Assembly (NCBI GenBank): GCA_002688175.1 | Contig: NZCC01000023.1 | Coordinates: 16,592 to 80,591 of the forward strand | Direction of reading: 5' to 3' | DNA: 64,000 nucleotides | Source: Chromatiales bacterium | Lineage (GTDB): Bacteria; Pseudomonadota; Gammaproteobacteria; Steroidobacterales; GCA-2729495 | Shown: positions 28,416 through 36,939 of the stretch, piece by piece | How the letters are laid out: every line of letters starts with the position of its first letter | Position numbering within the stretch: position 1 is the stretch's first letter | Notes under the pieces: generated by a model | Seen by the model: the letters and a program-made list of their open reading frames with translations, nothing else | Told to the model about the DNA's origin: nothing | The model's database searches: none | Position numbers and translations under genes: made by a program

Positions 28416-29078
28416 ATGCCACATGCAATCGTCACCGGAGCGAACCGCGGTATCGGACTGCAGCTTTGTCTTGCCCTGAAGGATCGCGGTTACCGCGTAA
28501 CGGCCCTGTGCCGGCAACGTGGTGATCTGCCGGCGGCGGTGGGCATCGAGATTCAGGAAAACTATGACGTTACCGATGGTGCGGCCATTGAGGCTTTCGC
28601 GCGGTCGGTCGAGCCCGGTACGGTTGATCTGTTGATTAACAATGCCGGCATTCTGCGCAGCACGTCACTGGATAACCTGGACCTTGCATCGGCACGGCAA
28701 CAATTTGAGATTAATGCGCTGGGTCCGTTGCGCGTGACCCAGTCGTTACTGCCCGCGCTGAAGGATGGCGGCAAGATCGCGCTGGTAACGAGTCGCATGG
28801 GATCCATCGCGGATAATGATTCGGGTGGCAGTTATGGTTACCGTATGTCCAAGGCGGCCCTGAATGCGGCTGGTATGTCGCTGGCCAGGGATCTGCATGA
28901 ACGGGGGATTGCAGTTGCCATCCTGCATCCCGGCTATGTCAGGACCGACATGACCGGTCAATCCGGGCTGATAGATACCGATGAGTCTGTCGACGGTATG
29001 CTCGAACGCATTGATGAGCTGAATCTGAGCAACTCCGGCAGCTTCTGGCACACCAATGGCGAATTGCTGCCCTGGTAA
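28416..29078 (+). CDS. SDR-family oxidoreductase
   Basis: VTGANRGIGLQL, NNAG, YRMSKAAL motifs. Confidence 0.93.
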   Translation: MPHAIVTGANRGIGLQLCLALKDRGYRVTALCRQRGDLPAAVGIEIQENYDVTDGAAIEAFARSVEPGTVDLLINNAGILRSTSLDNLDLASARQQFEINALGPLRVTQSLLPALKDGGKIALVTSRMGSIADNDSGGSYGYRMSKAALNAAGMSLARDLHERGIAVAILHPGYVRTDMTGQSGLIDTDESVDGMLERIDELNLSNSGSFWHTNGELLPW

Positions 29079-29093
29079 AGAGAGGCCGCAGGA

Positions 29094-29170
29094 AATTGGT
29101 GTCTGACACCAATTAAATACGGTGAAATGGTGTCTGACACCAAAGTGAGTAAGGGTGTCTGACACCAATT
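29094..29170. repeat. Array of three family A palindromes (cores 29098-29110, 29129-29141, 29154-29166)
   Basis: All three have central T. Confidence 0.92.
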
Positions 29171-29182
29171 GCGGAGCTTGTT

Positions 29183-29614
29183 ATGACCACTACGGGTTTT
29201 ATTCGCTACCGAAGTGACTATAAATATCAGTTGGCCGAAGGTTATGAGATCAATACTTTGATCAGGCCCAAGGCGGATATCAACACCGAGTTTATTCGTC
29301 TGGATGTTGCCGGGGATCTCCTGGTCAAAAAGTCTTATGCCTGGGATGGCCCGTCGGGGCCGGTGAAAGATACGCAGGAAAATATGCGTGCCTCGCTGGT
29401 GCATGATGCGTTGTATCAGTTAATGCGAAACAATCACCTCAAGGCAAGAACCTGGCGCAAGGCGGCGGATGTTCAATTCATGGAGATCTGCAAAGAGGAT
29501 GGCGTGTCGAGTCGCACGGCCAGTCTTTGGTACCGGGGCTTGCGTCGCTATGGCAAACCCTCGGCCAGCCCGGAAAATAAAAAGAAGATTGCGCGCGCGC
29601 CGGCAGCGGCCTAG
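29183..29614 (+). CDS. DUF1353-like protein
   Basis: SYAWDGPSGPVKDT...ASLVHDALYQL. Confidence 0.75.
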   Translation: MTTTGFIRYRSDYKYQLAEGYEINTLIRPKADINTEFIRLDVAGDLLVKKSYAWDGPSGPVKDTQENMRASLVHDALYQLMRNNHLKARTWRKAADVQFMEICKEDGVSSRTASLWYRGLRRYGKPSASPENKKKIARAPAAA

Positions 29615-30818
29615 ACCCAGATTTGCTGCAACAGATCAGCGATGCGGTCACCCTGGGCCGGGTCCCGGGACAGGTATTTAAAGAATGCCTGGTAGCCGCC
29701 CAGCATGGTTTCCGGGGCCAGGCGGCGGCCATAGTCAGCGGCTTCGCGTGCCTTGTCCAGATCACCCCGTGCTGGCGTGCTTCGTCAATAATCGGCCTGC
29801 GGCCACCCTGCACCCAGCCGTTGACCACCTTCATGGCCAGGTTATTGGCCAGGAAAGCATGGGCCCGGGCATCCTCCGGTGCGATTTCAGTAGCGCGTCG
29901 ATAGAAATGTTCGGCCCGCAGGTTGGAGGCCGAGTTGAAATTTGACCAGGACACGGCCATGCCACGATGCACGAGACCCCAGGCACTCAGCGTGTCGGGA
30001 TCGGCCTCGCGGGCCCGTCGTCCTTCCGCACGGCGTAATTCCGAGTCCAGGGTGGTGACGATGCCCCGGCTGATTTCATCCTGCACGGTAAACAGGTCGC
30101 TGATCGGTCGATCATAACGTTCGGCCCATTCCTGGGTGCCCGCGTTGGCGTCCACGAGTTCGGCGGATACCCGCAATCGTTCACCCATGCGTTGCACGCT
30201 GCCTTCCACGACGTAACGCACCCCGAGTTCACTGGCCACGGTCTGGCTGGGCAGCACCTGACCCTTGTAGGTAAAAGAAGAGTTGCGGGCGATGACGAAC
30301 AACCAGCCATTGCGCGACAAGTCGACGATAATATCTTCGGTCAGACCCATGGCGAGGATGTCATCGTCGGCATGACCGCCGAAGTTATTAAATGGCAACA
30401 CGACGATGGACGGTTGTTCCATTTTTACTGTTTCTGCCGGGACAGAAGGTGTCGCTGTCCCGGGTGTAGTGTGACTGTCATCAGCGGTAAGCTCTGCGAC
30501 GAATCGATAGCCGCGCCCGCGAGCGGTTTTGATGATGGTCTGACGGTCACCATCGTCACCCAGTGCCTGCCGACATTTGGTTACACAACGGGCCAGCGAT
30601 GCTTCGGTCACGATGACCTCGGGCCATAAGGCCGTCAGCAACTCATCTTTACCGACGACCCGGTTGCGGCGTGCCAGCAGGTACACCAGCAGGTCGAACA
30701 CTTTCGGTTCCAACCCCAGGATCTCGTCACCGCACTTGACCTCGCGCAGCAGGACGTCCACGGTGAAATCGCCGAAACAAAAATTGAGTTGTGGCTGAGA
30801 ATCAGAACGCGTTGTCAT
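29611..30818 (-). pseudogene. CadC/OmpR-type winged-helix regulator with TolB-like and TPR regions; apparent 1-nt frameshift
   Basis: Frame continues as RGDLDKAREAADYGRRLAPETMLGGYQAFFKYLSRDPAQGDRIADLLQQIWV* if one base is added at the C4 run 29765-29768; ORF track shows 29478..30818. Confidence 0.75.
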
Positions 30819-30945
30819 CGTAACGTGATGTCATCAGATACCCTGCAACTGAAAGCACAGCATAACAGGAGAACAGCGGTGTCAGTACTAACCCGAACCC
30901 GCAATGCATCACGGCTGCCGGCTGATGAATAACAGGTGCGAACAG

Positions 30946-31611
30946 TTAATTTTGTTCTGCCCGCTTCTTCCGCCACACGTCTTTCTTGCGCTGTTGCGCA
31001 CCTTCGAAATATTCATCCCAGCCCGGTGCCACATCACGTTCGAATAAATCCTCGATATAGACCATCGCCGTTTTCGGTGATTCGGCCCAGTGTATGTATC
31101 GCCAGCCCGCATCGGTCTTGCGCAGCACGGCACTGACGCGGATGTTTTCGCCGATCGGATGAGCCGCAATAATCTTCATCTCAAAGTGCATATCCCAGAC
31201 GGCAATCGCCAGGTCCGGTGCAATCAGTTTGACGTGAATGTTCGACATCTCCTCGCGAATCGCCTCAACAGCCGGATTCGGACGTGCAGGATCGAGATAG
31301 CCGCGTAACCGGTCCCAGCCGATAAACCACTGCGCCTGTTCCTCGGCAAGATAGGTCGGGAACGGTTCGGCCGGATCCCACAATTCGAGCAGCGTAGAGA
31401 AATCCTGTGAATTCCAGCGGTTGGCAGTCTCGTGTATGACGGCCTGAACGTCAGCCTCGATGACCGGGTCAATATCGATCTTCGGCGGCGGGATGAAAAC
31501 CTTGTGACCGCCGGCCTGCAACGGTGAAGAAATACCCAGCAGGGCGGTAAGCAGCAGTCCGGCCGGTAAAAATCTGACCAGGGTGATCCAGGAAAATGCT
31601 TTTATGTTCAT
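30946..31611 (-). CDS. NTF2-like (SnoaL-type) secreted protein
   Basis: PTYLAEEQAQWFIGWDRLRGYLDPARPNPAVEAIR...LRKTDAGWRYIHWAESP; paralogue of 15764..16438. Confidence 0.7.
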   Translation of the reverse strand: MNIKAFSWITLVRFLPAGLLLTALLGISSPLQAGGHKVFIPPPKIDIDPVIEADVQAVIHETANRWNSQDFSTLLELWDPAEPFPTYLAEEQAQWFIGWDRLRGYLDPARPNPAVEAIREEMSNIHVKLIAPDLAIAVWDMHFEMKIIAAHPIGENIRVSAVLRKTDAGWRYIHWAESPKTAMVYIEDLFERDVAPGWDEYFEGAQQRKKDVWRKKRAEQN

Positions 31612-31716
31612 CGAATCTGACTCCTTGGAAAGTAGTGTGTTGTCGGCCTGTCATTATCGCCTGCCGCTGATCATGGCAGACAATCATCGGCACTGATATA
31701 TAATTATTTGTAACTT

Positions 31717-31869
31717 ATGCAAGACCAACTCTGGATTGTAGCGCTGATTCTGGCCGGCTTTGTCTGCTATGTAGTGGGCAAGGTGATTGCGGCTATGAAT
31801 AAGAGTAAGAAGCAGTGGGAGCAGGTCGACAAATCCAAGCTGAAGACCTGGGAAGACGATGAGGACTGA
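31717..31869 (+). CDS. Small single-TM protein, 50 aa
   Basis: MQDQLWIVALILAGFVCYVVGKVIAAMNKSKKQWEQVDKSKLKTWEDDED*; below the ORF-track length cutoff. Confidence 0.6.
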   Translation: MQDQLWIVALILAGFVCYVVGKVIAAMNKSKKQWEQVDKSKLKTWEDDED

Positions 31870-31873
31870 AGAA

Positions 31874-31892
31874 ATTGGTGTCTGACACCAAT
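31874..31892. repeat. Family A palindrome (core 31877-31889)
   Basis: attggtgtctgacaccaat. Confidence 0.9.
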
Positions 31893-31904
31893 TTCACCTG
31901 AGCC

Positions 31905-32393
31905 ATGACCAGACCCGCCCCGGAAAAAATCAGCATCTTTGTCGACGTGCAGAATGTTTATTACACCTGCCGGCAGGCCTACAAGCGAAATTTCGACTAC
32001 AACAAGTTCTGGGCACGGGTGACCGATGGTCGTGAGGTTGTGAGTGCGTTCGCTTATGCAACCGAACGTGGCGATGAAAAACAGGAGCAGTTCCAGAATA
32101 TCCTGCGTGCGATTGGCTTTACGGTGCAGTTAAAGCCCGTGCTGAAACGTCTCGATGGATCAACCAAGGCCGATTGGGATGTAGGTATCGCGCTGGATGT
32201 TTACGAAGCGGCGCCCCATTGCGATAAGGTCGTACTGGTCTCCGGCGATGGTGATTTCACCGTCCTGCTGGAACGGATCGAACAACGTTTTAATACCCGC
32301 TCCGAAGTTTATGGCGTCGTACGGTTAACTGCCAATACGCTGATTAATGCCGCCAGTGATTTCTTTCCGATCGGGGAAACCCTGCTGCTGTAG
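31905..32393 (+). CDS. NYN-domain (LabA/DUF88-like) protein
   Basis: ISIFVDVQNVYYT...DWDVGIALDVYEAAPHCDKVVLVSGDGDFTVLLERI. Confidence 0.9.
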   Translation: MTRPAPEKISIFVDVQNVYYTCRQAYKRNFDYNKFWARVTDGREVVSAFAYATERGDEKQEQFQNILRAIGFTVQLKPVLKRLDGSTKADWDVGIALDVYEAAPHCDKVVLVSGDGDFTVLLERIEQRFNTRSEVYGVVRLTANTLINAASDFFPIGETLLL

Positions 32394-32421
32394 TTCATTT
32401 GAAGGTGTTACAGTAACTTAC

Positions 32422-32435
32422 TGGTGTCTGACACC
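32422..32435. repeat. Family A copy (core 32423-32435)
   Basis: tggtgtctgacacc. Confidence 0.82.
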
Positions 32436-32450
32436 CTGCCTGACATAACA

Positions 32451-33380
32451 ATGACGAATAAAACCGGTTTTGCTTTCAGTGAACTGACCCTTAACTATCG
32501 GTCCTCTCCGCGGCACCCAGAAAGTCCCGAGCGGTTGCAGAAGTTGGTAGACCGGGCCACAGAGACCGGCATTCTTCAGGATACCGTGGACATTTCTTCC
32601 TACGGAGATGCCGAACCCTTTTTATCCAGTATTCATAATGAAGAACATATTCAATCCATCCTTAGCGGGCAGACCCACGCGAGGGAGGCTGCACTGGAGG
32701 CACTTGGATTGTCTTTGGGGTCAGTGCGGGATGTTTGCAGTGGAGAACTTAACAATGCTTTTTGCGCCGTTCGCCCCCCGGGGCATCACGCGCATAACCA
32801 TGGCGCGAACTACGATGCACTGGGAGCGGGCGAAGGGTTCTGTTTCTTTAATAACATCGCCATTGCGGCCCGCTATGCCCAGAGCTTGCCCGGTATTGCC
32901 CGGGTGATGATTGTCGACTGGGATTATCATCATGGTAATGGCACGGAATGGGCTTTTTACCAGGACCCGTCGGTTTATTTTTTTTCCACACATGAATGGC
33001 AGGCTTATCCCGGCACCGGTAACCCGGAGCGTTTGGGAGCCGGCCCCGGAACGGGTTACAACCTGAATGTTCCCCTGGTTGCGGGTGCCGGGGATGAAGA
33101 GGCGATGCGTGCCTATGCTGAACAGGCGGCAGCGGCAGCGGATAAATTTAATCCTGACCTGATTCTGATCTCGGCAGGATTCGACAGCAGGGTGGATGAT
33201 CCCCTGGGCACTTTTCAGATTACCGATGCAGGCTTTAGCCGGCTGACCAGACTGATGATGGAGCTTGCCGACCACCATTGTGAGGGTCGGCTGGTGTCCT
33301 TTCTTGAGGGTGGTTATAACGAGAATGGCCTTGCTCTGGCCGCCTGTGCGCATCTGGAGATGCTAAAAAGTGGTGTCTGA
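32451..33380 (+). CDS. Histone deacetylase-family (acetoin utilisation/APAH-like) protein
   Basis: RPPGHHAHNHGA, VDWDYHHGNGT, ISAGFDSRVDDPLG motifs; stop TGA lies inside a family A repeat. Confidence 0.93.
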   Translation: MTNKTGFAFSELTLNYRSSPRHPESPERLQKLVDRATETGILQDTVDISSYGDAEPFLSSIHNEEHIQSILSGQTHAREAALEALGLSLGSVRDVCSGELNNAFCAVRPPGHHAHNHGANYDALGAGEGFCFFNNIAIAARYAQSLPGIARVMIVDWDYHHGNGTEWAFYQDPSVYFFSTHEWQAYPGTGNPERLGAGPGTGYNLNVPLVAGAGDEEAMRAYAEQAAAAADKFNPDLILISAGFDSRVDDPLGTFQITDAGFSRLTRLMMELADHHCEGRLVSFLEGGYNENGLALAACAHLEMLKSGV

Positions 33381-33386
33381 CGCCCA
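33371..33386. repeat. Degenerate family A copy containing the stop codon of the HDAC-like gene
   Basis: tggtgtctgacgccca. Confidence 0.75.
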
Positions 33387-33643
33387 TTGCTCTTTCAATT
33401 TCGCAGTTAAGCAACCCTGGATATACGCAAGTAAAACGTATATTTCTTCAGTATTTTTACAGTCATGCGCAAGATCTTTATTGTTCCCTTAGCCATCAAG
33501 CCCTTCACAGTGCCATATGGGTAATATCGACGTTGACTTTTGCTTAGTTAACATAATCATTTAACTATTTTGTAGTATTGGTAGCGGGTATATTTTCGGA
33601 TCAAGAAAAATGAACTTGGCACCTTTTTTAAGGAAACCTCAAA

Positions 33644-34786
33644 ATGAACATTGCTCGCGCCTTGAACATCATTGCGATTTTTCTAACCTCACTGCTGTTC
33701 ACAACAGCCGGCTGGGCCCAGGCTGACGCAAAACCGGACGTAGTCTCAGGCGCCAGTCCAGAAGGCCCGGCGATCGACAGCAGCAAGGAACTGCCGGTAC
33801 GCCTGATTCCCAATATTCCGCCGGCCGGGGAAGGCTATTACGCACCGGATGACTATCATTTTATTGCGCAGGCTCGCGATCCCGATGCGCAGACCAATGG
33901 TGATGAACGGATCGGTGGCGCGCTGACCTATATTTTTACCGATGACGGTAAACTGACCCGGCGGATAAACCATCGCGGTCAGGATGCGTGCTCGTATTTT
34001 TTCCAGGACCAGGAACGGGTGATCTGGACCTCGACCAAAGACAACATGGAGATGCCGCTCGGCGACTGGGCCAGCCAGGATAACTATCCGCAAGGTGCGG
34101 AATTGTACAGCTCCGACCTGTACGGCAATGACATCGTCCGGCTTACGAATAATAAATGGTACGACGCCGAGGTGACCATATCGCCAAACAATGAATGGAT
34201 CGTCTGGGCCCGGCAGATCGACGGCAACATCAACCTGTGGCGCATGCGCTCGGATGGCACGGATGAAACGCAGATCACCTTCACCGAAGACTGGCAGCCG
34301 GGCGCTCCGTTCTACCTGGCCGACAACGAGACGATTATTTTCCAGGCCTGGCGAAACAGCGAGTATGGCAAGATCAAGCCGACACCGATGACCGTGTTCA
34401 CCATCAAGTACGACGGTACCGAACTGACCCAGCGTACTTTTAATCGCGACATGCAGTGGGGCCCGGCCCCGGCCGGTGACGGGCGTCACTATCTATTCAC
34501 CCGAATGATCGACGGCTATAACTTCGAGCTGTTCCTGGGTGATCTGGGTGGTGACGAACCGCGCCGCCTCACCTATAACACCGGTTTTGATGGCATGAAG
34601 TCGCTGTCAAAAGACAGTACCAAGATGATGTTCAACCGGACCGCCTACAAAGATGATCCCACGCTCTATATTCATGTGATGGACTTGTCATCGCTGAATC
34701 TTGGTCCGGAGTATTTCAAGGGTATTCCCGATACCCCGGTGCCGGAAGGCGCCGTGCTGGTTACTGATTTCACAGTTGGGAAGTAG
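33644..34786 (+). CDS. Secreted TolB/PD40-type beta-propeller protein
   Basis: Signal peptide; NNEWIVWARQIDGNINLWRMRSDGTDETQIT repeats. Confidence 0.75.
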   Translation: MNIARALNIIAIFLTSLLFTTAGWAQADAKPDVVSGASPEGPAIDSSKELPVRLIPNIPPAGEGYYAPDDYHFIAQARDPDAQTNGDERIGGALTYIFTDDGKLTRRINHRGQDACSYFFQDQERVIWTSTKDNMEMPLGDWASQDNYPQGAELYSSDLYGNDIVRLTNNKWYDAEVTISPNNEWIVWARQIDGNINLWRMRSDGTDETQITFTEDWQPGAPFYLADNETIIFQAWRNSEYGKIKPTPMTVFTIKYDGTELTQRTFNRDMQWGPAPAGDGRHYLFTRMIDGYNFELFLGDLGGDEPRRLTYNTGFDGMKSLSKDSTKMMFNRTAYKDDPTLYIHVMDLSSLNLGPEYFKGIPDTPVPEGAVLVTDFTVGK

Positions 34787-34792
34787 AAGAAG

Positions 34793-34835
34793 CGTTAATT
34801 GGTGTCTGACACCCATTAACGGACACCCATTAACG
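34793..34835. repeat. Family A palindrome (core 34801-34813) with 14-bp tandem duplication
   Basis: CGTTAATtGGTGTCtGACACCcATTAACG; GACACCCATTAACG x2. Confidence 0.9.
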
Positions 34836-34848
34836 CAGGGATGACCTT

Positions 34849-35394
34849 ATGTGGCTGCTGATTCTCGGTTTCGTGCTGTTCCTGGGCGCGCACCTGTCGC
34901 CGGGCGTTCTGGGTCTGCGTGAGCAACTTGTGGCCCGGCTGGGTGAAGGGCGTTTCCTGGGAGTTTACATTGGCACCTCGGTTACCGGCATGGTCTGTAT
35001 TATTGCCGGCAAGGCGATTGCACCGGAAATCGAACTATGGGAGCCACCGGACTGGGGGGCCAAAGTCACGCTGCTGTTTGTTGCGGTGGGCTTTATCCTG
35101 ATGGCGGCACTGCTGTTGCCGACCAATATTCGCCGCTTTACACGCCACCCGATGTTATGGGGTATGACCGCGTGGGCTGCCGGACATCTGCTGGCCAACG
35201 GGGACCTGGCTTCGATGATTCTGTTCGGCGGGTTTGGCGGGTTTGCGTTGATCAGTATCCGATCGCTGACTCGCCGTGGTGCCCGGAAGTCAACCGTGAA
35301 GGTCCCGTTATGGCGGGATGCCGTTGTGCTGGCAGCGGGGCTTGGTGCCTGGGTCGTGATGTTGCGGTCACATTCATTTTTGTTCGGGACGTGA
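34849..35394 (+). CDS. NnrU-family membrane protein
   Basis: IRRFTRHPMLWGMTAWAAGHLLANGDLASMILFGGF. Confidence 0.85.
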   Translation: MWLLILGFVLFLGAHLSPGVLGLREQLVARLGEGRFLGVYIGTSVTGMVCIIAGKAIAPEIELWEPPDWGAKVTLLFVAVGFILMAALLLPTNIRRFTRHPMLWGMTAWAAGHLLANGDLASMILFGGFGGFALISIRSLTRRGARKSTVKVPLWRDAVVLAAGLGAWVVMLRSHSFLFGT

Positions 35395-35406
35395 AACCTT
35401 ATAGCT

Positions 35407-35431
35407 CAAAAATAAACCCGGTACCTTTTTC
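35407..35431. repeat. Family B repeat (single) between convergent genes
   Basis: aaaaataaacccggtacctttttct. Confidence 0.7.
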
Positions 35432-36316
35432 TTAATTACGCGAACCAAGATAAATGGCAACCAGCGCAATCGCAGCGCCGGCCGCTTCCATAACCGTCAG
35501 CACACGCCCGAACCACAACACTTCCCACAGGTAACTCAGGGCGGGTTGCAGCAGCAGCGCAAGGCCGGCTTCGGTGGCTGTGACTCTGGGCAGACTGGCC
35601 GCAATGAGCAGCCAGCCGATGCAGTGCGACAATATTCCGTAGGCGAATAACCAGCCGACATCGGCCAGGGTTGGAATCACCAGTGATTCACCTTCTATGC
35701 CGGCACTGATCCCAAGCAGTAAGGCGGTAGCCAGCGACACGATCGCCACTTCGCGGGTCGGCATTCTATGGCTGGACAATGAACGTGCCGTGCGCAGGCT
35801 GAGCAGGTATCCGGTGTACGCCATCGCCGTCAGCAATCCCAGGCCGATGCCGATGCGATAACCTGCGGTCAGTGTCTGCCATTCAAAACCGACCAGCAGC
35901 GCAAGTCCCATGATGGCCAGTGGCACCGCAACCAGTTGTATGGGTCGTGGCTTCTGGGCAAGAAATAAAACTCCGGCCAGCATCATGAAAAATACCTGGA
36001 AGTTGGCCAGCAGGGTGGCCAGACCGGGGCCTACGTAATTAATGCTTCGATGCCAGAGCCACAGGTCCAGCGCAAAAAACAATGCAGCGGCTAATAGCAT
36101 GATGAGGACTCGGCGCGACAAGTCGAGCCGGCGGCGGGTGACCACGAGGAACATGGCCAGAGCAGCGCCACCGATCAGGACCCGGTAGAACCCGCTGACT
36201 GTCGGCGGTACCGAGACCAGCCTGACCCATACGGGTGACAGGCTGATCAGTGCGGCACCCATGAACAGCAATATATGGGGTCGAACCGAGTTTGCTGTAT
36301 GAGAATCTTCAGCCAC
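35432..36316 (-). CDS. EamA/DMT-family transporter
   Basis: 10-TM DMT protein. Confidence 0.88.
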   Translation of the reverse strand: MAEDSHTANSVRPHILLFMGAALISLSPVWVRLVSVPPTVSGFYRVLIGGAALAMFLVVTRRRLDLSRRVLIMLLAAALFFALDLWLWHRSINYVGPGLATLLANFQVFFMMLAGVLFLAQKPRPIQLVAVPLAIMGLALLVGFEWQTLTAGYRIGIGLGLLTAMAYTGYLLSLRTARSLSSHRMPTREVAIVSLATALLLGISAGIEGESLVIPTLADVGWLFAYGILSHCIGWLLIAASLPRVTATEAGLALLLQPALSYLWEVLWFGRVLTVMEAAGAAIALVAIYLGSRN

Positions 36317-36407
36317 GGCAGTGATGATAACCGGATTGAAACGGGGCAGGACTTATTGCGGTTCCGGAAACCAACCCGGATCCTTTGTTGGCAGTCTCAT
36401 GGGCAAA

Positions 36408-36435
36408 AAAAACCCGGCCATACGGCCGGGTTTTT
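36408..36435. terminator. Strong bidirectional intrinsic terminator
   Basis: AAAAACCCGGCC-atac-GGCCGGGTTTTT, perfect 12-bp arms, flanked by A8 and T5. Confidence 0.88.
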
Positions 36436-36939
36436 CAGCTATGGAGGTAGCTTCAATGGAGAGCCAAGTCTCCCTGCGATCATTTTTGCAGAAGAACGCC
36501 TTTGCCGTGCACACTTATTCATACACGAACAATGGTTTGACTCTCCTTCCTACGACTTAGCGATGTGCGTCATCGGTTTAGTCGATAGCACCATAAATAT
36601 AGCACAGTTTAAAAATTTGGCCTGATTTTTCACTGCATAATATTCGGGATTTTTTATGTTAAATGATCAACTGGCCGCACTGTGGATTCATGATCGAGCA
36701 GTACCAGCAAGAGTTGACCCCTATGGCGTCTGTTGGTAGCGCTCCCCGGTGGGACAAAACCGGGTTCCCGGATAAATGGTCAGCTTTTGTTCGCGTCAGA
36801 ATGTCGCTCACATTTTGCTGCTATGGACTGCACCCGGCAGAAGATGTTGCGATTGTGCACTTGTTTGACTTTTAGTTTAATAATTAGTCAGCAGCACAGT
36901 GGTTTTGGCAATTATTTCCGGCATAAGGAATTTTTGATC

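Noticed and set aside
4508-34835. Classical integron cassette array (palindromes after single genes)
   Set aside because: No RYYYAAC/GTTRRRY attC core sites, no IntI-like integrase, palindromes too short and too symmetric, genes on both strands with ordinary promoters. Only the loose analogy is retained.
196-35431. Family B elements as IS terminal inverted repeats
   Set aside because: No transposase-like ORF lies between any B pair and no target-site duplication was evident; pairs are only 20-40 bp apart.
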